64,000 nt of DNA. Origin: Rosellinia necatrix (lineage: Eukaryota > Ascomycota > Sordariomycetes > Xylariales > Xylariaceae). The notes beneath the pieces are model-generated. The model had not been told where the DNA came from and made no database searches. It worked only from the letters and a program-made list of their open reading frames with translations. How positions within the stretch are numbered: position 1 is the stretch's first letter; each line of letters begins with the position of its first letter. The translations under genes and the position numbers were made by a program. Location of the stretch: contig JAGYVD010000006.1 in NCBI GenBank assembly GCA_021209875.1, positions 496,001 through 560,000 of the forward strand. The letters run 5' to 3'. Of the stretch, positions 51,736-63,868 are shown in pieces.

Positions 51736-51955
51736 GCATAAGTTTAAGCATTTTTTTGGCTAGTTTTTTAAACTTTATTATATATTAAATTTAACGCTAA
51801 AAAATAAACATATATTTATTATATTTTTAACTGCAGTTTTATATTAAAAAGAATTGATATTAAGCTTATACTTTTTTCAAAAATATATTTTATTTATATT
51901 ATATAATATATTTGATTAATAATATAAATAATTAAGTTTTATTAAAGTTCAGGCT
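51736..51955 (+). repeat. 220-bp direct repeat, mutated copy
   Basis: Pairs with 52098-52316. Nearly every difference is C/G in the right copy and T/A here (for example GAATACATGCTATTT against AAATATATTTTATTT). Unknown origin. Confidence 0.75.
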
Positions 51956-52097
51956 TTATTATTTAATTTTTTTTTATAATTTTAATTTTTAAGCAGATTA
52001 AGCTTAAAATAGCTTTAAATTTATTTTATTTATTATTTAATAACAACAGGCTACCAAAAAAAATTATGTTTTTTTTAGTCAGTAAATAATATATATA

Positions 52098-52316
52098 GCA
52101 TAAGATATTGTTCTGGCTAGCTTTTTAAGCCCGACTACGTATTAAATTTAACGCTAAAGAATAAATATACGTTTGCCACACTTTTAGCTGCGGCTTTGTA
52201 TTAAAAGCGATTTGTATTAAGCTTATGCTCTCCCCCAGAATACATGCTATTTATACTGCGCGGTATGCCCTGTTGGTAATATAGATTTGCTATTTTTATT
52301 AGATCATCATTCAGGA
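52098..52316 (+). repeat. 220-bp direct repeat, lightly mutated copy
   Basis: Right partner of 51736-51955, with CTGCGGC, CTCTCCCCCAGAATAC and GCGCGGTATGCCC preserved. Located directly left of repeat X copy 2. Confidence 0.75.
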
Positions 52317-52434
52317 CCCCAATATATCCTTGTTATAAAGTTTTTACATAAGGTTTTGTAGTATATTTTTATTATATTAATTATTATAACTTGTAATATA
52401 TAAACAATTGTTTATGTTTTTTTAAACAGTTTAT

Positions 52435-55150
52435 TATAATAAGCATGTTATTATATTTATATTTATTTTTAAATATTATTATATAGTTATAGTTAAAAAT
52501 TAATAGTAGTTTTAAAACTTCAAAGTTTTATTATAAAATATTTTTACTAATTAATATTTTATATAATTTATTGTATATTATATATATTATAATGATTAGT
52601 TAATTTAAACTATTAATATTTTTTGATATTTATTTTTTGTTTTATATTAACAGAAACAAATAATAAATATATAATTATACAATTTTAAATAGTTTTAATT
52701 TTTAAATAAAAATAATTAAAAACTATTAGTTGTCTATATATTATTCTTAATTTATGTTTAAATTATTAAAAGTTATTGTTTTTTTTTAATTTTTTCAGCT
52801 TTTTGTTAATAGATTTTTATTTTAAAGTTTTTTTTTAGCTTTTTTTGAATATGTTGTTAATTAATTAAAAATGATTTGATTTTTTAATTTTTGTTTTAAA
52901 GTTAATATATAAACTGTCACAGAGTAGTTTGCATATATACCAACATAACTAAAAAGGTGGAATGGTTCTGTTTTGCCTTCACATAAACTTAAAAAATTTT
53001 TATTTATAAAGATAATAGTTTTATTTTGCTGATAATTAATTAAAACATAGTTAAATATTTTTATATTTTCTTTTAGCTTTTATATTATTAAGTTTTTAAT
53101 ATTACAATAAAATATTAACTATGATACTTTTTTAAAAACTAAAGAATAATAAAATAATTATATTTTAAAACTAATTTAGTTTATTTTACTTATTTTAAAT
53201 TTAAATATTATTGTATATTAAAATATTTTAACGTTTAATAATTTATAATTATAAAAAATGATTTTCTAACAGCTTATTAACTTTACTTTAAATTTCTTTA
53301 ATATTATAATTACAGCTAATATTTTTTATTAAAAATATTATAGTATAGTTTAACATTATATAATATTTATAAAAACAAGCTATAAAATATTATTTATTTT
53401 TATATAATTATAATAATATTTATGCTGCAACTTTATTGAATAAGTTAATTTTAACTTTTATAAGCAATTTATATAAATAATATTTTAATAAACAAATTAT
53501 TATTAAGGTTTTTAATTAATAAAAGCTTTATTAAAATAGTTTATTTAATTGAAAGCTTTATTTTTATATTAAACAGTTTATAATTCTTTTCAAATTTTAT
53601 CCCTTTTACTAAAATTTATTAAATAATATAATTATATTATAATTTTATATATTTTTATTATAATTAAAAGTTTGGATTTACTACACCTATAAATCTTAAT
53701 AAGTTAATTTATATATTTTTAATATTAATAATACAATTTCAAAATTTAATTTGTTATACATAAAACTTTAATTTTTTTAAAATAAGGTGATAAACTAACG
53801 TTTCATAATTTTTAAAAACTTTTTAATACATATTTCATAAAGTTTTAAATAGTTTAAATAAATGAATATATTATTAACATATTTTTAAATTTTAATTAAA
53901 CTCTTTATGAATTTAAATAAGTATATTTTATAAAAAGAAATTAATTCTTTTTTTTTTTAAATATATAAATATTATAAAACCTTGTTCTATATTTATTTTT
54001 ATAAAAACTTTGATTTTAAAATATAAAATAACGTTTTTTAATAAATAACCAAAAATGCTAGTTTTTTCATAATTTTATTTATTTTTAATAATTTATATAG
54101 CAACAGAGTCTTTTGTTAGGGTTTTTTTAAATATTATAAAAACATATATAATATATTATTAAACTTTATAAACCTTTTAATAAGTTATCAATTAAATAAT
54201 TTAATAAAGCTTATAATTTATTAAATAATAATTTATATAAAAGTAATTTTTCGAAATTTTAACTGACTTAGTTTTTATAAAATTTCTTTTATAATTTATA
54301 TAAATTTCATAAAAAATAAATTAATTAAATTTTTTTATAAAACATGTTAAAAATTATAATATTTAAAAATATAAGTTTTAACTTTTTTTAATTTGTTTTA
54401 TTTTTCCCTCAACTATTTTTTAATTTATTAGTTTATTAATCTAATAAATATTAAAATTCATATTTCATTAGTATTTTCTTTTAAATTATAACCATAATAA
54501 TATATTACATTATTGAAACTATTTCTTTTACTTGTAACTTTATAGTTTATATTTAAAATATTAATAAAAACATTGTTAAAAGCGTTATTATATATTTTCA
54601 AAATTAATTATCACGCTATCTTAATCTTTTCGTGCATTTTTCTTATCATATTTAATAAGTATTTGCTATTTAAATTTATATATAATTAATAAGCTAAATA
54701 ACTTTGTTATTTTGTTAATAAAATTTATTATTTAAATAATTATTTGTTATATTTCTTTTATTTATAAACAATAATAACGGCTTTAGAAAAAGTTTATTTA
54801 TTTTAAAGTTAATTTTTTCTTGTTTTAATATTGGAAACTTTTTAATACTATAATAAAAGCTGGATTATATTTATTCATAAAAATATTAACGCAAGCGTTA
54901 TAATATATTTTATTAAAAAGTTTCCCAACATAATTTCTTTTAATTTATAATACAAGCATTTATTATTTATAATTACCTGTTTTATTTTTTTTACTTTATA
55001 ATTCAAATAAACTAACCATTTATTTTTCAATAAAGGTTGTAAAAATAATCACTGTATTAAATATAAGTTATATTTTCAAAACCTTTTTTTATTTTATAAA
55101 CATTAATACATTTTTAATTATGAAATAATAAATAATAAGCTATTTATAAA
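52435..55150. repeat. Repeat X, copy 2
   Basis: Uninterrupted counterpart of 25505-27510 plus 35286-36080, in the same orientation. At its right end it passes directly into the family B pol fragment, within the A/T-rich motif AATAATAAATAATAA (about 55125-55140), so 52.4-57.2 kb is a chimera. Carries a 66-bp insertion at 52916. No coding domain was recognised. Confidence 0.75.
52916..52981. mobile_element. 66-bp unmutated insertion with 8-bp duplication
   Basis: GTCACAGAG...GCCTTCA is present here and absent from the matching point of repeat X copy 1 (about 25970). It is flanked by TATAAACT (52908-52915) and CATAAACT (52982-52989), an 8-bp duplication with one C/T difference. The length suits a tiny non-autonomous DNA transposon (hAT-like duplications are 8 bp). 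Terminal inverted repeats are at best a few bases. Confidence 0.6.
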
Positions 55151-57160
55151 TATAAAATAAAGCTAAATGTTCAATCCTTAAATATATAACAGCTGTACTA
55201 TTTAAATATTACGGCGTTATTATTAGTTCTGTTTAAAGTTTTATTAAAACTTTTAAAAAATTTAACGCGTTAGCTTATAAAACGTATATTAAAAATAAAC
55301 TAATAAAAAACGCGATACATAAAATAAATTAATAATTAAACAAAAACCGTATAATTTCTATGAACATAAAACTTTTGATTTAACAAACAGAGGAGTAATA
55401 TAATTATTAAAGTCTATTTCATTTATAAAAAAACGCGATTAAATAATGTAACCATTACCTGGTTGCTAATATTATTACGTTTAAAATCTTTTTTTTTTTT
55501 TTTAAAAAAAACATGAAGATTTATAAACTGTTAATTAGCACAACATTAATAAACTATAACAATGTTATAATTTAATATACATGCTAGCTAATAAAGCTTT
55601 TTTTAATCGAAAAAAGCTAAAATATAAACCACAAGAATAAGTATTTTTAAAATATAATAAGGTTTTAACATTTTGTAGCAAAATAAATTCTAATATACTT
55701 GTTTTCAAATAAATAATATATTATTATATTAAACTTTTTAAAAGTAAAAATGAAAAACATTTAATAAATAACCTGTCATGTTATATATTATTAAAAAATT
55801 TAAAAGCTAGGCAAAAATATATTATTAATAATTTTTAAAAAAACTTTATTATAGTTAAAAGCGCTTGTATATTTTATTTATACTATTTATGTAAAAAATA
55901 AATAAAAGCTTCAAATTTAATATCAATTATTAAAAATTAATCGTATTAAACGAAAAAAATTAATATTTATTATTTTTAGTAAATAAAATATATATATAGA
56001 AAATTAAAACTAAAGTTTTTAGAAAAGTTAATATAGAACGCGCGTTTTATTATGTTTATATATATTTAGAAAATAAAAATTTTATCACGTTTGAAAGTAG
56101 ATATAAGTTATTTAAATATAAAGTATTATTTTTTAACAATATATAAATAGCGCGTTAATAAAAGATTTAAACAATTTTTGTAATGTTCATATTAATAATA
56201 TATTGATTATTTTAATAATATAAGAAAATATTATATATATGTAAAAAAGTTTTATAAACGCTATAAAATGCAAGCTTATAAACAGATTTTAAAAATATAA
56301 ATTTTAAATAATTAGGACTAAATATTTGAAATTTATTATAAAACAAATAAAAATAAAAATAAATTTAAATAAAGTACCGGTTATATAAAACTGAAAACTT
56401 TTTATGTTAATTAAAAAAAATGCCATTTTTTATAAAATTTAATAACTTTTATTCAAAGTCCATTCTACAGTTTGGTTATATTATTAAACTTTTGTTTAAC
56501 TTTATAAAAAATAATAATATATTTTTAAAACAAAAAATATTAAAAAACACTCAATCCATTAACAAACTGATTAATACACGCTTAAATATTAATATATATT
56601 AATTATAACCAAAAAATAAAAATAAACTTGTTAAATAAAATAGCAGCAAAAAATTTAAGATAAAAACAAACGATAATAAATAATACTCAATAATATTTTG
56701 TTTAAAAACAATATAAAAGGTTAAATTAAGTTATAATATATATAATAAAAAAATGCTAGCAGTAATAAAAGCATTTTTATATTAAAAACTGAAGTTAATA
56801 AAAACATAAAAACCTAAACTTTTTATTATTATTATAAATTATAAAACTTTGATATGTTTTTAATAAAACAAACACTTAATTTTTATTAAATTGAATAAGC
56901 TGAACTTTATTTTAATATAATTTTATAATTATATATAAACTTAAGTTAAATAATATAACAACAGATATTTTATTAAAAAACAAAATATTTATATAAATAA
57001 AAATAAAATAGTTAATAGCATATAATAATATTTTATTTAATTAATAAAACCTGATTTATTTAAAACGTTAATATAAAAATATTTATAATTAATGTTAAAA
57101 TAATGCTTCTTTATTTTGTAATAATATTAAGAAATAAAGTATTAACATGCAACTAAAAAA
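55150..57160 (+). mobile_element. Family B (Ty3/gypsy) pol fragment
   Basis: Direct-orientation match to about 6545-8600 of the complete element, covering reverse transcriptase to RNase H. The RT block near 56100 reads F-E-S-R-Y-K-L-F-K-Y-K-V, then about 35 bp are deleted relative to the other copy; I-N-N-I-L-I follows for the YxDD region. No LTR on either side. The two copies together resolve which positions changed by RIP. Confidence 0.88.
56420..56602 (+). pseudogene. Stop-free pol segment (FANFYRRFI region)
   Basis: A 60-codon frame without stops that is real pol sequence and not a chance frame: F-I-K-F-N-N-F-Y-S-K-S-I-L-Q-F-G-Y-I-I-K is a decayed FLGFANFYRRFI-xFxxIxxPL motif. It continues to N-I-F-L-K-Q, matching the same position in the complete element (7856 on). 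The ATG is incidental and the segment is part of a dead polyprotein. The RNase H motif L-A-V-I-K-A-F follows at about 56755. Confidence 0.8.
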
Positions 57161-57402
57161 GCTTTTAAAATATATTTATAATATATTTGGATATTTTTTT
57201 ACAGGTTTTTCACTTTATTTTTATTTTCATGTTTTATAATAAAACTAAAATTAAATTGAAAAGCTCATGTTTTTGTAAATTATTACTTGAAGCAGATATT
57301 ACCTTATTTATTATTTTTAATATAGATTTAAGTTAAAATATTAAAATTATAATATATTTTATAACAAGCTGTATTCTAAACAGATCTGCTAAAGTTTTTT
57401 TT

Positions 57403-57574
57403 ATGGTATAAGTTACGGGAGGTAGCCAGGCGCCCTACCAGCGTACGACTTGGCCTCCCGTACACCATATAGTCTGCTACAGAAGGCTAAGTCTCCATCT
57501 TGGTTATTCCACGTTCCTTTGGGAGACTTAGCCTAGTGGAGTAGCGGCCGCCAGTACACTAAGTGTGACACCAT
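57403..57574. other. GC island with two hairpins, probable short transposon
   Basis: About 170 unmutated bp. Hairpin 1: TACGGGAGG (57414-57422) pairs with CCTCCCGTA (57454-57462), with TATGGT and ACCATA further out. Hairpin 2: AGGCTAAGTCTCC (57484-57496) pairs perfectly with GGAGACTTAGCCT (57522-57534). The outer ends TATGGTATAAG and GTGACACCATA are inverted and flanked by TA, as in Tc1/mariner-type MITEs. Alternatively AGTTACGG...GTGTGACA resembles the B/M LTR ends. Not resolved. It cuts off the family B leader at 57600. Confidence 0.5.
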
Positions 57575-57599
57575 ATTAAACATTTTATTTATATTATAA

Positions 57600-57795
57600 T
57601 ATAATATGTCGGATAAGGATTAAAGCTTTAACGCTGATTAATAAAATTAAATTGTTAAAATATAAGTTAAACTTATATTTAACAGCTCGATTTAATATTA
57701 AAATTTTATATATATAAAAAAATAATATAAGAACAGTTGTTTTTACAACTAAATTTAATTAGTTCAATATTCAATAATAAAAATCAATTTTTAAT
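57600..57795 (-). mobile_element. Family B leader next to minus-strand LTR
   Basis: Its reverse complement matches 4244-4440 (TTATAAAAACAACTGTT-type core), so with the LTR at 57796-58278 it is the 5' end of another family B element on the minus strand, truncated on the left. Confidence 0.75.
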
Positions 57796-58278
57796 TATTA
57801 CAGTTAATTTTTTTTAACAGCAATACTTTTAATTAAAATCTTATACATATATATTCATAAAAATATAAAACGCAGAAAAAACTATCTAAATAAAAATCAA
57901 ATATATATTTGTTTATAAATACATAAATGCTAAGTTATTTGCTATATATAAGTGTTATAGGCCCTGGCCTACAACTAAAAGGACCTTTCCCAAGTAGGTC
58001 CTAGCCAGAGGTCTATAGGTAGGTGTCACGATTGGTGTCCTTTGCAGAGGCAAAGCTCCTAGTTAGGGTCCCATATGTATATTGATCAGAAGATAGGGAA
58101 CCGAAAAAGCTATCTAGGTAGAAATTAGGTATGTACTAGTTTGTGGGTGCACGGATGCTAGGTCACATGATGTACGTAGGTGTTGTGGGCCTTGGCCCAC
58201 AACCAGAAGGACCTTTCCAGGTGGGTCCTAGTCAGGGGTGTGTAGGCATCCGTGACTGTAGGTATAACATCTGTGACT
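57796..58278 (-). repeat. Family B LTR interrupted by a second B LTR
   Basis: Outer unit: 57796-58023 plus 58263-58278, 244 bp once the insert is removed, the same length as the other B LTRs. The half facing the leader is converted by RIP (TATTACAG for TGTCACGA), while the outer half is GC-normal. The insertion sits 16 bp from its outer end. Confidence 0.85.
58024..58257 (-). mobile_element. Intact solo LTR, family B, inserted in another B LTR
   Basis: 234 bp, TGTCACGATTGG...GGCATCCGTGACT on this strand, flanked by a perfect 5-bp duplication GTAGG at 58019-58023 and 58258-58262. It shows no visible RIP and is the best reference for the family's LTR, including an inverted GGGCCTTGGCCC motif. 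It shows that family B inserted after the surrounding B copy. Confidence 0.92.
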
Positions 58279-60999
58279 GCTAAAAAATAAGCATTACTTT
58301 TGAAAGATTTATTAATAAATGAAACAAATTTAAGATTTAACTTTAATTACAGCTAATAAAAAAAAAAAAAAAACAATATTATTATTTGAATAAAAAAATT
58401 TATAAAGTATTAAATAAATATTATTAATAAAAACATTAAAAAAAGTTTGGAAAATAGCATATAATTTAATGATTCATTTCTTTTTAATATTATTAAAACA
58501 ATCTAAATACTAGCTATGTATTATTATAATTTAAATTAAGTTTTTTATCTTTAAAAAACATAAAAAAAGGTATTTTTATTTTTATAGCTAAAATTGTAAT
58601 AATGTTTTAATTTAATTTTATGCTTTAATTTAGATAGCTAAAATTTTAAAATAATATTTATAATTGAACTTTATAAGAAATATACTTTAATTAATTTTAA
58701 TTATTTATTATTTTTAAAACAAGCTTTTTTAAATGTTTTATAAATAGTTTAATAAAAAAATTTGTATAGGGGTTTTTTATTTAAAAGCTTTATTATATCT
58801 GAAAAAAATATTGTGTAAAAATTATTTAAATTCACCTTATAAAAACTGTAATAGCTTTTAGTTAATTAAAAACAATATATATATATATATAGATATATAT
58901 ATAAACCTGTTTTATTTATAATATTTAAAGGTATATTGGCTAAAACTGCTTTTAAAAATAATGAATAAAATAAACTATTTAAAAACAAGCTACTTTACAA
59001 AAACTTATTCTAAAAAAGCTGACTATTAAGATTGTTATTTTTAACAGTTTAACTTTAAAAAACAAATAAAGCTTTTAACGCTTTTAAAACAGCTTAACTG
59101 TTTATTTGAATTAAAATGTATAGTTTTAAATTTTTTGCTATATTTTTGGAAAAGCTTTGAATTTAAATTAACAATAGAAATATAAAAACGTTAACATTAT
59201 ATAATATAAAAGCAGTGATATCTATTATAATAAGTATAAAACTTACTATTTAAATTTAAAAATAACTGCATATAAAAATTAAAAGAAGAACTGCAAGTAT
59301 TATTAAACTACTATAAATAAATCGCTATATAAGCCTATTATAAATTAAAACATATTTTAAAAATTAATAAGAGGTGTTTTAAAACAACCACTGTTTAAGT
59401 TATATACTTTTAAAACAAGGTAGTGATTAATTTGTAGTAAGTAAAAATTTCAAAGCTTTATTTAAACGATATTAAGAAAATTTTGATTTATTTAGAAATA
59501 ATAAAAACAACTGTTAAATATTTGCCAGGTATAATTAAACGTTTGAAGAACTTTTTTATAATTTTTCCAGCTGTTTAAAATAATATTAAAGAAAAAAACT
59601 AGAATGTTAAACAAATATATGAAAAGCTCAACGTTTTTAAAAAGCCTTATAATAAATAATAATTAAAAAAAAATTATTATTAACACTGTTTTATAATAAA
59701 TTTGAAATTGTTTAAACAAATTATAATAATAAAAAATTGAAAATATAAAAAGTTTTGGTATTAATATAAAGAATTTATTAATATGTTTTAAAAAAAGGGT
59801 TGTTAAATAGTTTTTGTTAAAATAACCGCTTTAAAAAAAGCGTTTTAAGAAAGCTAACTTAAAAATTAAAAAAAATGGTATGTTTTTTAAAAAATAAAAA
59901 TAAAAATTTTATTAAAATTAGCATATTTAAAAGGTTTTTTTTTTTAAAAAAAAGAAAAAAAGCTAAAATGTTAACCATAAGCCATGTTAGCTACAATATA
60001 ATTCAAAAACTAATAAATAATTTATAAGCAGCTAAACTATAAAATATTAAATATTTATATAATCTTTGCTTTGTTTTAAAAAAAAGATTAGTTAGTTATT
60101 ATAATAAAGCTTGGTAAAACTTAAGATAAAATTAAACGCTGTTTTTATATTATTTCATTTTAAATTTTTATTTGAAAAATATTTTTAAATAAATTATTAA
60201 TAAACAACTAATGTTTAAAAATTACATTATAATAACTTTTAGTTTATAAAACATTTTTCAGTGTGAAAAAAATTTTGAATATTGAAAATTAAAAATCATA
60301 AAAAGAAATTTCAGCTTATAAATAAATTCAACATTTAAATATTTTGTAACATTTTATATATAATAAAAAAACTTTCAAGAAAAGCTTTTTTTTAGTGTAT
60401 AAATAAAACTTCTTTAATAGCAATTGTTTATTTATATATAGTTTCTAAAAGTTTTAAAATATTTTATTAATAAATATATAAATAATGGTCTGATATAATT
60501 TAAACTTAAAAGAATATTAAAAATAGTAGAAAAATTATATATTAGCTATAGGAAAACAATGTTTAAAAAATGTTACCAAGTTTAAATGCAATATTAAAAT
60601 TTTTTTTCAATATTTAAAAGTTGTTATAAAAGCCAGCATAAAAATTATTATTAACATAGCTAAAATAAAAATAGTTATAAACTAAAAATTGAAAAATACA
60701 AATAAGCAAAAAGCTGGCGATTTGTTTTAGCTTTTGAAATTTTATATAAATATTTATATATTATATTAGGAAAATGACTGCTTCATTAAACTAGTTATTT
60801 ACACAAGAAATATGGTTGACCAAAAAGATTTTTTTGAGAAAAAAAAAGGTTTGAGAAAACATAAAAAATTTTGCCTATACTCTTTAATATTAATAATTTT
60901 TTTTTGATAAAGTTTGAATATAAATTAAAACAAACGTTTTTTTGAATATAATTCAAAATATAATTTTTAGAAAATAAAAGAATAAAAAAGAAAAGCTCA
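58279..60999. other. RIP-mutated DNA, nothing recognised
   Basis: 2.7 kb of AT-rich, stop-filled DNA, somewhat richer in A than T. No repeat partner, GC island or motif was found by eye. Confidence 0.45.
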
Positions 61000-63868
61000 G
61001 AAAATATTTTTTAAAAATAATAATTAGCTTTAATTTAATATTTTAAAAAAATCCGCGTTATTTTTTTATTATATGTTTTAAAATGTTTAAAAAAGCTTTA
61101 TTAATATATGTTATATTTATGTTTAAATTAGCGTATATTTTTATTTTATTTTTATTTTAAGGTTTGATATTTTAAATTATAATTCAATATAATATGTAAA
61201 TTTTTGTTTTTTTTATATTATATTTAAAAGCTTTTTTAATACGTTTTATTTTTAGTATTTTATAAATAATTAGCAGTTTGTATTTATTCGGTTGTTTTTG
61301 CTTAAAATATGCTAACATATTTTTACTGTATTTCTTTTAGCTTGTTTATAATGTTATAAATATTTTAAAAATAAATTATAAAATAGTATTAATATAATAT
61401 AATATTTGCATGTACGTTTTGTTAAATTAAATAAAACAGTATTTTTAACTTTTAAAACAAATATTAAGTTTATATTTATATAAATATTAAATTTTTTATT
61501 GTTAATAATAAATTTTTATAATATTAATCGCACGTTATGTTTGCTATTAGTTAGTACAACATTTTAAATATATAATTTTTTTATTCTTTAATAAATAATA
61601 GTCTGATTTACTTTTGATAGCTTTTTAAAAAATAAACTTAATTATTGTAATTATTAATATAATTTTTATTATTATAATTATTTTTATTATATTAATTATT
61701 ATTGTTTAATTGTTGATTATTTTTATTAGCATTATAGTTTTTACGATTTCTGCGTTTTTATAAAAAGCTAAATAATCGGTTGTTTTATTAGTCTTAGTTG
61801 TATTAATTATTATAGTTATATTTACTGCTGTTATAACGTTATTAGTTTTTATTCTTATTTTTTTAGTACTGCTTTTTTAATTAGTTATACAAGCGATTTT
61901 TTAATTAATTTTTAAAATAACGATTATTTTTAAAAAAAAACCTAAGTTAATATATATGTTTTTAAGTATTAAAAATTACTAATTATATAAAATACGCTAT
62001 ATTTTTCTGTTTACTGATTTTTTTAGTTAAATCTTATAAATTCTTTTTAGTTTTTTAATTTTAGACATATTTTTTTTATTTATTAAGTTTAAAAAAATAG
62101 TTTTAAAAACTGCTTAATTTTTAATTTTATGCTGTTATAAATTTATATTTTTATATTAGTTGCTATTATTAATATTTAAAATACTCATAGCATGTGCATA
62201 TTTTAATTATTTTTATAAGTACTAAAATAAAGCATATAAGTGTTAATATATATTATAAAACGTTAAATAGTTAGCTTTAAATTTACAGGTAGCTATATTA
62301 GCGTTCATTATAAAATATTGCTGCATTATTTTAATTATTTAGTTTATGTTTTTATAATATAGCTTTATATATGTTATAAAGCTTAATTTATTGTTTTATA
62401 AAAAATATTTAAACTAAGAAAAAATTGATTGTTTCATTTTATATGGTGTTTTTTTAATATATAAAAACAAAAATAAACGCTTTATAAAAAAAATATATAT
62501 TAATAAAAATAATGTTTTTTTTTATGTTATTATATTGAAATCGTCAAAGTTGTCGTATAATAAACAAAATAGGCCGATTTCTTTTTTAGTTTAATGTTTT
62601 TGCTGTAAATATTTATAAATTAAATATTTAATAAGTTAAAAGGTTTTTGTTTATATTTTTATTTATTTATTTGCTTTATTTACGCTATACTTAAAATTTA
62701 AAAAATAGTTAAATATGTTTAAGTTAGCAGATGCTTCTGCTTCTATATTTTTTTAACAATTTTTAAAGTTTTTAAACTATATAAATAATAGTTGGTTTAG
62801 TAATGCGTTATTTTACAGCTTTTAGCTTGCTGTTTAATTATTTATTAATACGGGCTTTTTTTTATATAAGTTATTTTTTTTTTATTACGTTTTTTTTTTG
62901 TAGTAAATCGCAGCATAGTTCTACGTTTTTAGGTTTAAGCTTTATTTTATTATTTTAAATATATTTAAAATATCATAGCTTGCATTTTTTAAAACTTTTA
63001 TTTATTTATTATTTTTAATAAAAAAAATTAATATATTAGTTTAAGCCTACTTTTTAAAAAATAGGGACATATTTTTTTTCCAAAAAGCTTTTTTAAAGTT
63101 TTTTTTTTAACTTATTGTTTTAAACAGTTGCTGTTTTTTAATTTTAGATTCTGTTAACAGCTTTATTTTAAGCTTTAAATATTTAATTATTTTTGCTTTA
63201 AAGCATTATTCCAGGCATATAAAATTTTTTTTAATAACCGTCCGCAAGCTTAATAAATTAATAAAATAAACTATAGTAGAAAAAAATAAATAAAATTAAT
63301 AATCTATGCTAAACAGCTAGTTTAAATATTTATAACATTTGTTTTATTGCTAGCTAAAATATAAAAATATATATTAAGCTTACGGTTTATTTTTATTATG
63401 TGTTTACGAAATCTGTTTTAATGTTTTTAGCTAGTTATATTATTTAAACAACTTTTTAATTTTTACAGCGGATCGCTAGTAAAAATAATATTTAGTTTTA
63501 ATAAATATATTAAATATAAAAAAAAGCTTCTGTTTAGCTTGTTTGAACAGAATATACTTTTAACAGCAAACACACGTTTTTACATTTACAAAAACCATAA
63601 AAAATAGTTTTATTTTTAAAAAAAAAAAAACTTTAATAGTTTAGATTAATTTTTATAAAAAAACGTTATAAAAGCATTATAAAAATATAAAATATATATT
63701 AAAAAAATAATCTGCTAATAAATCTAAGCTAAACTAAAGTTCTACTTAAATATAGGCTAAGGCCTACATATATGGGGCTAGGCCTAATTAAATTAAGCGT
63801 ATAGCCACGGGCCACAGCACCCCAACCAAAGGGCTTATATAAGCGCTCCCTCTACCAACGCGTATTGA
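61000..63868 (-). mobile_element. T-family element, minus-strand, left-truncated
   Basis: The reverse complement matches T1 from its left LTR through about 30620 (for example the AAAGCAGAAGCATCTGC region, T1 28840). One LTR is at 63677-63868; the other end is missing at about 61000. The LTR resembles T1 (GGGAGCGCTTATATAAGC, CATATAT-GGGGCTAGGC) and not T2. Confidence 0.82.
63677..63868 (-). repeat. LTR of the minus-strand T-family copy
   Basis: About 190 bp. The inner left part is converted, and the outer right part keeps GC-rich sequence (CCACGGGCCACAGCACCCC), repeating the pattern of the complete elements. It contains GCTTATATAAGC at 63833-63844. Confidence 0.82.
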
